A stretch of DNA of 64,000 nucleotides from Nemophila menziesii (lineage: Eukaryota > Streptophyta > Magnoliopsida > Boraginales > Hydrophyllaceae): contig JARWIR010000002.1 in assembly GCA_029959085.1 (NCBI GenBank), positions 76,846,224-76,910,223 on the forward strand, given 5' to 3'. The translations under genes were made by a program, and so were the position numbers. This document shows, in pieces, positions 55,690 to 64,000 of the stretch. The stretch's first letter is position 1; each line of letters starts with the position of its first letter. Below the pieces are notes generated by a model. It searched no databases. It saw only the letters and a list, made by a program, of their open reading frames with translations, and had not been told where the DNA came from.

Positions 55690-57304
55690 CATCGGAGTGA
55701 GATTATTGTTATCTGGGACTTCAATTTCTTTTGATTCACCATTTTTAGCTGCCCAAAGAATTTGTTGTCTTTTGTCATTTGATTGTGTTGAGATGAATTT
55801 GATAACTTTAGAACTCTTAGTTTGATTGATGTTCTATTGACCGATTCTCCAAAGAATTTTTTCTTCATAATGTAGCTGTGAGAGCCCTCAATGTTCACAC
55901 TATCTCTGAATAAGGCTGTTGTTGAGAAAGAGATGGGGAAAGTAACAGGTAAGGATGGTTGAGGGGTGGTGAAGCCATTGGTGGTTGGGGAGTTTTGGTG
56001 TGGTGGTGCATCGGAGATGGTGGGGGAGGTGTGAGAAGAGTGTTCAGATTGTTGTGTCGATTTTTGGGATTTAGGGTTGTTAGGGTCTGATGAGTGAGGG
56101 GTAAGACTGTTGAGGTTTGGGTTAGAGAGTGGGCTAGAGGAGAGAGTTGCGTTGGGTTTAGGAGAGATAGGGAGGATGGCATTTGGGCTTTTGATAACAT
56201 GTGATGGGCTAACATAAGACCCAAATACAATGTCGTTAATTTGGGCTGGTGGAGTATTGATTTTATTAACGAAAGAGTTAGCCAACCTGGCCATATTCTT
56301 TTCTTTTTCTAAAAAATTAATAGATTCATTCTTCTTCTCTTTCATAACCGTATCAGACAAAATCAAGGACTCTCCCTTACCGTCCTTCCCTTCTCCAATA
56401 CCATCCTCCACTAACCGTCCTTTTCTTTGTCATTTATCAAATTAGTACCAAATTTGAAAATAGTGCACGTGGTACTATCACCTTTACCGTTACCGTCACT
56501 GAGATCTGTACCGTGTTCATTGTTGAGTTTGTGATTCTCTTGTGAGACCGAGTTGCTCCGAGTTTGATCTTCTGCTGGTAAATTCCTTGAATCTAACTTG
56601 AGATTGGTACTTTTACTTTTCTTAGTGTGTTTAGGCGTAATTTTAGGGTTTTGACACCTGAAATTCTTGTTAATTTCTTCATGGCCAAATAAACCACATT
56701 CATAGCATACCTGCCCAATATTTTCATAGGTAAATTTAATCCAAGTAGATTTGGTCTCTGTTTCCCAATAGTTGATGCCTGAGCAGAGTGGTGTTGTTAA
56801 CTTCCAATCAATTTGGACTTTGGTGACTGAATTTTCATCTATATTGAGTTCCTCTGGTAAAGTAATTTCATGAACTTTACCAAAGTAGTTCATCATTTTA
56901 TCTATACAATGTTTAGTAAGAAGGATAGTTGGAATTCCCCTAAGTTGTAACCAGACAGTTGTATGAGTAACTCTATTATCTTCTGCATTTTTGTATTCCT
57001 TTATCGCAAGATGTTTGCCTTGTATGGTCCAAGGTCTTTGTTCCCATATTTTCTTGATATCATTTTCATTTTTGAACTTGATGATGAAAGTGTTAGAAGC
57101 ATATCTCTCGACTTCAACTTGATCTTGTAAGGACCAATATTTGTTGATGTGATTTTTAATAAAAAGATTGTTAACTTTATCAGTTGATAGCAATTTAACC
57201 ACTAGTTTGAGTTCTTTGGCTTGTTTGTATTTTGAGTTGTTATTAGGTGTGATGACTAAGACATCATTGTTAGCTAAAGGATGGGAGGGAGTATAAAAAT
57301 CCAT
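55690..57304 (-). pseudogene. LINE ORF1: DUF4283 / CCHC RNA-binding protein, frameshifted
   Basis: Chosen start is MDFYTPSHPLANN at 57304. The first part (to 56411) has the DUF4283 pattern of plant LINE ORF1: ELKLVVKLLSTDKVNN, NTFIIKFKNENDIKKIWEQRPW, VTHTTVWLQLRGIP, then a zinc-knuckle region CYECGLFGHEEINKNFRC, in which the His-to-last-Cys spacing is longer than the usual four residues. A one-base shift near 56415 breaks the frame; a second frame (56411-55689) continues with a Ser/Pro/Asn-rich linker (NAILPISPKPNATLSSSPL) and ends with KTKS-type basic sequence. It would bind LINE RNA. Non-functional as it stands. Confidence 0.8.
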
Positions 57305-57580
57305 TGTGAGAAGAAGCAGATGGAAGTGGAAGAATGAAAAGCGAGGTTGAAGATTTAGTGTTTGTGATGAATTTGATAGGAAAAACACTAGATTAAGAAA
57401 GGAATCACTTAAAATTTAGAGATTTTGAGTGATAATAGGTAAAAAGGAAGGAAAGTTTTGTGTTGGCAGATTTGGAGTTTTTTGATTATGTAATTTTGGT
57501 GAGAAGAGAGAGAAGAAAGGATTTTATAATTTGGAAAAGTTCGACCTAGTTAAAGGAGGATTCCTCACTAAATTTTTTTA

Positions 57581-57771
57581 GAGTAATAATATATGTCACC
57601 CCTTTTCATATCACCCTTTTATCACCCTTCTATATATATGTATTGATTTCCTTGAATAGAAGATAGAGAAAAATTAAATAGGATAGAGAAATCCATTTAT
57701 TGGTACATGTAAACATACACGTAGGAGGTGATAAAAGAGTGATAAAAAAAAGGTAACAAATATCATTACTC
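57581..57771. mobile_element. 191-bp MITE with Mutator-like ends
   Basis: The left end GAGTAATAATATATGTCACC and the right end read inward GAGTAATGATATTTGTTACC form a ~45-bp imperfect inverted repeat that continues through 'cttttatcacc'. The termini GAG...CTC are like those of the MULEs here. Flanks 'attttttta' and 'atttttttt' fit a 9-bp duplication but are low complexity. Confidence 0.65.
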
Positions 57772-59394
57772 ATTTTTTTTATTAACCAAGTAAATTAGTA
57801 GGTCAGTAGTTCCTCATAGAAGATTAAAAAGAACCTAAAGGAAAAACTCCCACGATAGCAAGGTCAAGATGACCCACAAACAATCAAAACCTCGTGCAGT
57901 CAGTTGGATATAGATAGTATTTATAAATATAACATGCAGAGCAGAGAGCGTATGGGGAAATTACTGAATAATGCTTTCAAAATTGAATTCGGAAATGCGG
58001 TCTGGCTACAAAGCTGACATGTGTCAGCTAAAAACTCCATGCGTATTGCACCATGCACTATTTCGGTCTCCCATAAAATCCGTCTATGTACCTCAGCTCC
58101 ACCCTCGCTCCGGATTTAAATTTGGATATATTCATGTGCATGCCCTGACATTGCTACTCATTAGCTCACATGAACATGCATATTTCCACTCACAAAATTA
58201 AGAAAGAAACAAAATAAACAAGTCACTTCATATTATGAAGCTCGTGTCAGCTTTGAATATGAGAATCATAGGAGATTTATGTGTAAATTTCCTGGTAAAT
58301 ATTATATTAAAGTTATTAATCCGCTTAAGTTAATTTTAGTTTTAAAAATAAGCGTTTTGCTTATAGAATTTGACTAACTATCCAAAGTGAATGCCACAAT
58401 TCATATTTTTAATAAAAATCATAATACTTAAAAGTGATATTCTATTATATATATATATGGCACTGGTTCAAATATTCTTTTTTAGTTCAACACCAACAAC
58501 AAGTATATATCTAGCAATTGTGGTAGAGACTCGATAAAGGTTAATTTCTAAGAGAGAAAATATGTGATATTATTGACGCTATAGATATATCTAAATGGTT
58601 GTTTGTGAATATAGTTGAGATAAGAGATTGCTTAATAAGTATTTAACTGCGTAAGCATATATTTTCTCACTTTTGAGGAATATATGATAGTATATAGGTG
58701 TGACTACTTTATTTTCAAGTAATCACATTATAGGTATAGTAGACTTTTTTAGCGATTCAACCCCTAAATATGGATGACAGGACTTATTGTGTCTAGCATG
58801 AACAAATTCATGACCCAAGTTGTAGTGTTTTGTGAATATACTAATTAAGGCTTTCCTGAAGTGCTATGTAGTGCGTCCCTTAGACCCAATTTTGCCTAAA
58901 CAAAATTACTTGGTCTCCAAGCCGCTAATCAATAATCTTAATGGTCCCCTTATGTTGCCTAATGCATAAGGTTGGTGATCCAGTCTTATAAGGTCCATAT
59001 ATTATATATATATTAATTATTGTATTTAGAATGAAAGAAACTTCAGATTTCCTTAAGATAATATTTACTACTAAGGATCAAGTTTTAATAGAATCAAAGT
59101 TGTCTTTTCTATTCACTCAAAAAAGAGAAAGATCAGAGAAAAACAGAACAAAGTTTTGGCTGCTAACTGGAATTGAATGTTGATCAATTATTTGAGCAGT
59201 AAAGAAAAGCTTCCAAAGAGAATTGAAGACACGATTGACAAAATTAAAATTTAGTCCTTACGATTTCTTAATTTTATAAATTTTACTCCAAAAGCTTAAC
59301 TTTATCCTTAGAAGGTTTTTGTAAAGATAGTGGTTATTTGGATCCTTAATGATATAAAATGTATTTGTCGTTAAAAAAATTTAAACCTTAAAAT
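57772..59394. other. Non-coding; nothing assigned
   Basis: 57960-58200 is GC-richer and holds several CATGCA/CATGTG words, as in some plant promoters, but no gene follows. The remainder is AT-rich. Confidence 0.3.
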
Positions 59395-59580
59395 TAAGAT
59401 TTAGGTTAAGGTAAATAAAAGTTAAGGTTAAAATAAAAGTTAAGCTTAAAGTTCAAGGCTTGAGGTAAATTTTATACTAGTAGGGTAGTGCTAAAGTTAA
59501 GGTTAAGATAAAAGTTAAGTTTAAGATAATTAGGTTAAGACTTAAGGTTTAAGGTTAAGGGTAAAAATAAAGTTAACGTT
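59395..59580. repeat. Degenerate TTAAGGTT / AAGTTAAG repeat
   Basis: About 20 imperfect copies of 'gttaaggttaa(aataaaa)'. The word differs from the plant telomere unit TTTAGGG and the array is irregular. Confidence 0.6.
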
Positions 59581-59627
59581 ATCTTTTTAATATATTAATA
59601 ATTTTACTATATTAATTGTGATTTCAA

Positions 59628-59697
59628 TAAGAGTCGATCCCAAGACCCCTTGGTTTTGGCAGAGTAGTTTAACCACTAGACTAACTATCGAGCTTGT
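59628..59697 (-). pseudogene. tRNA-Gly(GCC)-like relic
   Basis: Minus strand reads 'tagttagtctagtggttaaa', then 'ctactctgccaaaacc' and 'ggggtcttgggatcgactc'. This resembles the A box/D arm (GGTCTAGTGGTA), the GCC anticodon loop (CTGCCAC) and the T arm (GGTTCGATTCC) of tRNA-Gly. Stems are disrupted. Could be the head of a tRNA-derived SINE. Confidence 0.45.
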
Positions 59698-59755
59698 GGT
59701 TCAGTATTTAAGATTTAAGGTTCATGGTGTATACTTCATCGAAAGAAAAGTTTGT

Positions 59756-59826
59756 TCCGTTAATGATAACCGAACTCAGGTCCCTTTGGTGAAAGTTAGA
59801 TATCCTAACCATTAGGATGACAAAAT
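59756..59826 (-). pseudogene. tRNA-Glu(UUC)-like relic
   Basis: Minus strand reads 'gtcatcctaatggttaggat', 'atctaactttcacc', 'gggacctgagttcggttatc' and near the end 'ttaacgga'. This parallels plant tRNA-Glu(TTC) through D arm, anticodon loop CTTTCAC and T arm, with broken anticodon-stem pairing. A non-functional copy, 60 bp from the Gly-like relic on the same strand. Confidence 0.55.
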
Positions 59827-60288
59827 AGTAAAGTAAAATAGTTAGCGTGGATTGAAAAACGAGACCTGTAAAAAGTCAATGTAATTAATGCGAATGAGTG
59901 AATAAAGAATTACAAATGATATTAACTGTTTTATATGTAAAGGATGCAAACCATTTAACTTTTTTTTTTGTTATATAATATAGATACCACTAAAATTTAC
60001 ACTATCAAAAATACATTTAATGATATGCTTTAATTTATTAGACGTGTGTTAAAAAATAAATAAAATTAGATTAAGAATAAAATATTTAATAATTTAAACA
60101 AATTAAATTGTACTGAATTTTATTGATGATATAATTTTTTTTGATATATATCAATTGTTTTTATAATATAGTTTAAATTAGAACCGAGAGTTTAAATCTA
60201 TTTGTCATTAATTTATTTAGTGTAAGATGATGGAGTAATAACTTATTTGTGCTCAATGTAAAGTTATTGGTTGGACAAAACAAGATAG
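59827..60288. other. AT-rich intergenic DNA
   Basis: Nothing recognised. Confidence 0.35.
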
Positions 60289-60560
60289 TTTTTTTTTTGT
60301 TTTGGACGGAATGTATTCATGCCTATGATAGCTATCTTATTCCAATCTTTGATACTCCATATATAATATCCTTGACTTCTATTGTGAATTCTCTGGCTCT
60401 GCATCTAGCATTCTTTGCAAGACTGTCTGCTTAGCTGTTCAATCTTCGGTAAATGCCGAAAGGATATCGGGCCAAATTCTTCGGTCATCCTCCTAATCTG
60501 GCGGATGATCGGTCGAATAGACCAATTCGCTGCTGATGCCTGCTTAATAGTTCGATCACC
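60289..60560 (-). pseudogene. LINE RNase H 3' end fragment
   Basis: A T run at 60289-60298 marks a minus-strand poly(A) tail. Upstream on that strand, 'EEFGPISFRHLPK' and, one frame away, 'ADSLAKNARCRAREF' form the end of a LINE RNase H domain (usual pattern FRHIPR..N..AD.LAK.AR), separated by a frameshift and a stop. Heavily truncated. Confidence 0.55.
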
Positions 60561-61254
60561 AAAATAAGATACTTCAGTTTGAGATAATTCTTATGAGTAA
60601 TTGAAAAGAAAATGAGATTGAATGATGGTATTGATGACGGCATGATGATGAGATTAAAGAACAATTAAATTCTTTGGATCTCAAGAATAAAGTGGGTGAA
60701 AAAGCAAAATGACTTTTGTGAAATGGAAACATGCACACCAGAAAAGCTAGTAACAAATTGGTTGGTCCCTCCTCTTGAGTTTTGAGGCACTACATCATAT
60801 ACGCTGCTAACTGTTGAGTTCCTTGGTAGTATATCGAAGCATCCCATGCATTATGATTACGTGATCACTCCTACAAATTCTCCTACTTGTCATTGAAAAG
60901 ATCATGCAAGCGAAAAAAATCACTACAAACTCTTTTTTTTTTTAGTTCGGATGGTTTAAGTTATGTTAATTTTTTATTTTAGGTAATGAATTATAGCTGA
61001 TTCGGTATAATATATAAGATGGTAGAGTTTAAAAAAATTGTTATTAGATTGGATGAATTATCTAATTGGTTTAAGTGGTGATTAATTGGGTTAGACATAT
61101 CAATGGATGTAGGTATAGGATGGATTACAAGTCATCCCATGTTAGTAATTAATTTTTTTTAATAGACAAACTCTTGGTAAAAGACTTGGACTTGGGTGTT
61201 TAGGTTTTTGGAAAAAATAATAGAAAATATTATTTATTTGGAGAGAATTAAGAG
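60561..61254. other. Non-coding; nothing assigned
   Basis: 60600-60880 is less AT-rich but has no convincing reading frame on either strand. Confidence 0.3.
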
Positions 61255-61670
61255 GTCATTAGAATAAAGGAATGCGACTCAATCATTGAAGGAGAAGCAT
61301 TAACAGTTTTAGAAGCGGACAATTTTTGTGAAGATTTTCCAAGATAGAGGATGACTATTCTCCTAGATAACCTTGGGATTATCCAAGGTATTAAGCAGGT
61401 GTCAGCTGGAGTTTAAAATCTAACCGATAATCCGTAAGATCATCCAAAAAGCAGTTGAGGAGGGACCAATTTCATTTTGTCATATACGAAGAAATCTCAA
61501 CGGCAGAGCGCATAAACACGCAAAAGAAGTTAGACACAGAGCCACTTGGGATTGAGGAAAAATAATTAGTTGTTTTGATCTAACTATTAGGTTTAAGAAA
61601 TAAGGAATAGGGTAATGCAGTCATTTTCTTTTCATTCGTGCCTCGACACCTCATTTTGGTTAAAAAAAAG
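61255..61670 (+). pseudogene. Decayed LINE RNase H 3' fragment
   Basis: Plus-strand words ECDSIIEGEALTVLEADNF, then in other frames RRNLNGRAHKHAKEVRHRA, recall the RNase H Glu/Asp region and the RxxNxxAHxLAK end of plant LINEs. The sequence finishes 'cctcattttggtt' + A8 at 61662-61669. Many stops and frameshifts. Confidence 0.4.
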
Positions 61671-61699
61671 ATATGGTGGTTAACCGTTAGAATTCCAGG

Positions 61700-62280
61700 T
61701 GTTAAGACCCAAATATGTTGGTCAAAGTGTCCAAATTCATTATGAATCATGAGCCCAAAAGTCGTTCATTGGCCAGCCACAAAGAATCTGTAACCATCAG
61801 ACTTTGAATGCATTAGTTGGGTAGCTTTTTTGTCTCCCATTAATGGACGACATTTAGTGCTTGTAACCACCAGGCTTTAAATGTATTAAGTGGGTAACTT
61901 TTTCCTCCCATTAATGGACGACATTTAGTGTTTTGTATCCTTCTCACTTATATAAAGAGTTCTTTAGTTCAATTGGAAAACACACCAACAAGAATAAAAA
62001 GCATCAGAAAAAGATCTTCACTTTCTTTCTCTCTATAAGTCATTTTCGAGTTGTAGACTAGAGTAGTAATAGTAGTCGTTTGAAAATACAAGTTATATCA
62101 GAAGATCTTTTTTGACAAAGTTATCCTAGCTATACTCATAATTCTAGTTCTTTCATTCATAAGTTTGTAATTCATATTCATTTTTATATAATCATGATGT
62201 AAGTTTACCTTTATAGTGAATTATATATTATTTTTATTGTGAGTACCATCTTTCGGTTGGTGTTAGTTATTTTATCAACA
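61700..62280 (+). repeat. Solo or partial LTR-like sequence
   Basis: Begins TGTTAAGACCC and ends TATCAACA, and carries a 72-bp direct repeat upstream of a TATA box (TATATAAA, 61949-61956) followed by a pyrimidine-rich leader, an arrangement like the U3-R of copia LTRs. No matching 5-bp flanking duplication, partner LTR, primer site or ORF was found, so boundaries are tentative. Confidence 0.4.
61789..61932 (+). repeat. Two-copy 72-bp direct repeat
   Basis: Units 61789-61860 and 61861-61932 share 'ccattaatggacgacattta' and the spacing of the whole unit. Confidence 0.85.
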
Positions 62281-63470
62281 ACTTAAAAAATATGTTAATA
62301 TCAAGAAACTGGCCGAAAATGGTTTTTAAATTTTTCAAGATCGTTTTCCTTTTGATAGCAAAAGCACATCCGGATGAGTTAATATTAGAATCCGTGAATG
62401 ATTCAAACTAATAATGTTGGGAAAAAAACTTCGAATTTGTCTCGACTAGTGCGATCTTGATTTAGGTGTGTCCAAGGAGTCTTCTCCTATGGACAATGCA
62501 ACTGCTACCAGAAACCAAATTGACAAGGCACTTCATTTTCAATGCCAAGTTCAAGAATAGTAGGATGACTCCTAAACAAAATGAAGAACCCATTTTTCAA
62601 ACTGTTCACTAAAAAAGACTCCTTAAAGATCATTTGGGAGACACTTTAAAGGAAAATCTTTCAAATAATGATTAGTTATTTGAAAGTCGAATAGGCAAAT
62701 TGCTTGAATGATAAGCGTTTATCTTTTAGTACTAAATACTTGAACTTCCTATCAGCTATATCACAACTTATATTACAAACTTTGGACTTCCTATCTGCAA
62801 GACAACGTATTTTTTTCTATTTTGTTTTGTAGGTAAAGTATTCTTGAATTTTTTAAATTTTTTAGGGGAACCTAGTAGATTCAAAATGTTTTTTCAAAGG
62901 ATGCTTGGGGTGTGATAAGAGGAGGATGGTAGATATTTTCTCATCTTCCCCTCCTTATTCCTTTTAGTCTTTTTAGTTGGTGACACATGCCCTTGCAACT
63001 CACGACACCATCATTTAATAGGGTCCAATAAAGATTATCAATAGTATAATGTATATAGATCGTCACATCAAGGATTTTGTTTGCAGTCTTATGGTCACAA
63101 TATAAAGTATCCCATATATTAGTGGTATTATGAAAAAAGTCTGTACACTTTATTGATAAGGAAATTTATAGGAATAGTTTGATTCACTCATGTGACCCAC
63201 GAATCACTCCAAGGGTTAATACTCTTTCCATTTCCTACATACCATTTTATATCACTTAAGAATATCTTTTAGGTATCCTTTTTAGGTACGGATGATGACC
63301 AAGATGTTACATACTTTACTATTGTTACTGACTTCATTTGGTTTCAAAGAAAAACGTTATATCAATTTTAGGCTCAAAACAATATATCAATTTTGAACGG
63401 TGCAAGGTTTCGGAATATTTTCTCTATGATTAATTGCTCAAATGAAAAAAAATTCCAACATTAGATGTCT
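62281..63470. other. Non-coding; nothing assigned
   Basis: No gene on either strand. Possibly internal sequence of decayed LTR elements. Confidence 0.3.
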
Positions 63471-63479
63471 TCGAAATAA

Positions 63480-63867
63480 AGTTTTGAGCAAGTTTGTAGT
63501 TAACCTCGAGAACTAATTCTCAACATATAAAAAAGTTAAAATTAAAATGCTAGTGAGAAAAATAAGTTTTTGCCTAAGTAAGGATGCTTGACAAGGAATG
63601 ATATAAACAAGGGAAATATTCTCAAAGTATGTGTGAGCAAGTATGTAGTTAAGCTCAAGACTTAGTATGCAACACACAAGGAAGCATAGAATAAAGTTAA
63701 TTTTTTTTTAAAAGATCAAGTGTGGAGGATAGTAAGATTATGTTTTTCACAAGTGTTTTGATGAAGAGATGCATAAAACATGATATAGAATAAACACCTA
63801 GTTAGCACTTAATCAACTAAGGATTTGTCACATTAAAATAACCTAGAAAGGACGATATATGGCAACA
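63480..63867 (-). repeat. Divergent copy of the Sirevirus-like LTR start
   Basis: Minus strand from 63867 reads TGTTGCCATATATCGTCC, then 'aggttattttaatgtgacaa' and 'atcc', against TGTTGGCATATAGCCTCC, 'aggttgttttaatgtgacaa' and 'atcc' at 23786. A second patch near 63515-63490 ('tgttgagaattagttctcg') matches the LTR at about 23988. This is an old relative in opposite orientation; its other end is not identified. Confidence 0.5.
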
Positions 63868-64000
63868 AGTGGGAACCAAGAGATCAATTTTTAAGGAAGT
63901 ATTACTATAGTAGATACCCTCAAGCATATTAGCCGGCAAGGATTTTTGTTTGTTAAGTAGTTTTCATGCACTAGTATCTAGCCAAAAAGAAGATGTTTTT
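63868..64000. other. Window edge, nothing assigned
   Basis: Flank or internal part of the divergent LTR element. Confidence 0.3.

Larger units (their letters stand above)
51318..57560 (-). mobile_element. Near full-length L1-type LINE, inactivated
   Basis: About 6.2 kb on the minus strand. The 3' end is marked by a poly(A) tail (T run at 51318-51327). ORF1 (DUF4283/CCHC) and ORF2 (endonuclease, RT, zf-RVT, RNase H) are both present in order, with several frameshifts. The 5' limit is uncertain, between about 57390 and 57560. No target duplication was found. Confidence 0.85.

Noticed and set aside
57960..58200. Seed-type promoter with CATGCA motifs
   Set aside because: No gene follows on either strand; the motif density in a 240-bp stretch could be chance.
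59395..59580. Interstitial telomere array
   Set aside because: Units are TTAAGGTT-like and irregular, not the plant TTTAGGG repeat.

Overview
This window is repeat-rich plant nuclear DNA, most likely from a eudicot. The evidence is an AT-rich background, GT-AG introns in the transposon genes, and plant families of LTR retrotransposon, L1-type LINE, hAT, CACTA and Mutator-like (MULE) elements. I found no host gene, functional tRNA, rRNA or CRISPR array that I can support. Almost every coding region belongs to a transposable element.

Layout. 1-1454: tail of a decayed LTR retrotransposon. 1455-2134: a Ty1/copia RT/RNase H fragment, whose 3' non-coding part is followed by a CACTA element (3191-7574) carrying nested LINE pieces. 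8328-9600: MITE-like and CACTA-like remnants. 9893-11880: a 5'-truncated LINE on the minus strand. 11922-20099: an apparently complete MULE (called MULE-A here) with perfect 9-bp target duplications, ~328-bp terminal inverted repeats (TIRs), an 11-exon transposase whose exons join into one 1,618-codon frame, and a convergent second gene for a GRF zinc-finger/coiled-coil/membrane-anchor protein. 20100-23785: AT-rich repeats. 23786-30576: a very young Sirevirus-like LTR retrotransposon with nearly identical LTRs and a TATAT duplication that encodes Gag and a second protein but no pol. 31419-33233 and 40934-42572: two non-autonomous MULE-like elements with 9-bp duplications. 36786-40819: a hAT element with a perfect 8-bp duplication and an apparently intact BED-type transposase. 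44640-46001: LINE remnant, interrupted by a 1,014-bp hAT deletion derivative (46010-47023) with its own 8-bp duplication. 48053-50872: a decayed MULE (MULE-B) in which the N-terminal part of the transposase and the start of a convergent plant-mobile-domain gene have been brought together by an internal deletion. 51318-57560: a near full-length L1-type LINE on the minus strand with frameshifts. 57581-64000: a MITE, two adjacent tRNA-like relics, LINE 3' ends and LTR-like remnants.

The most interesting unit is MULE-A. Its transposase and accessory gene are each placed just inside opposite TIRs and point toward each other. The repeated motif TGAC-N3-TT(A/G)CCCCCTA occurs in the TIRs and again in about six of the transposase introns. 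MULE-B shows the same convergent two-gene plan with a different accessory gene (plant mobile domain). A second theme is a set of very short poly(A)-ended insertions (15-47 bp, plus one of 375 bp) flanked by direct repeats of 13-18 bp, which look like extreme 5' truncations made by LINE machinery.
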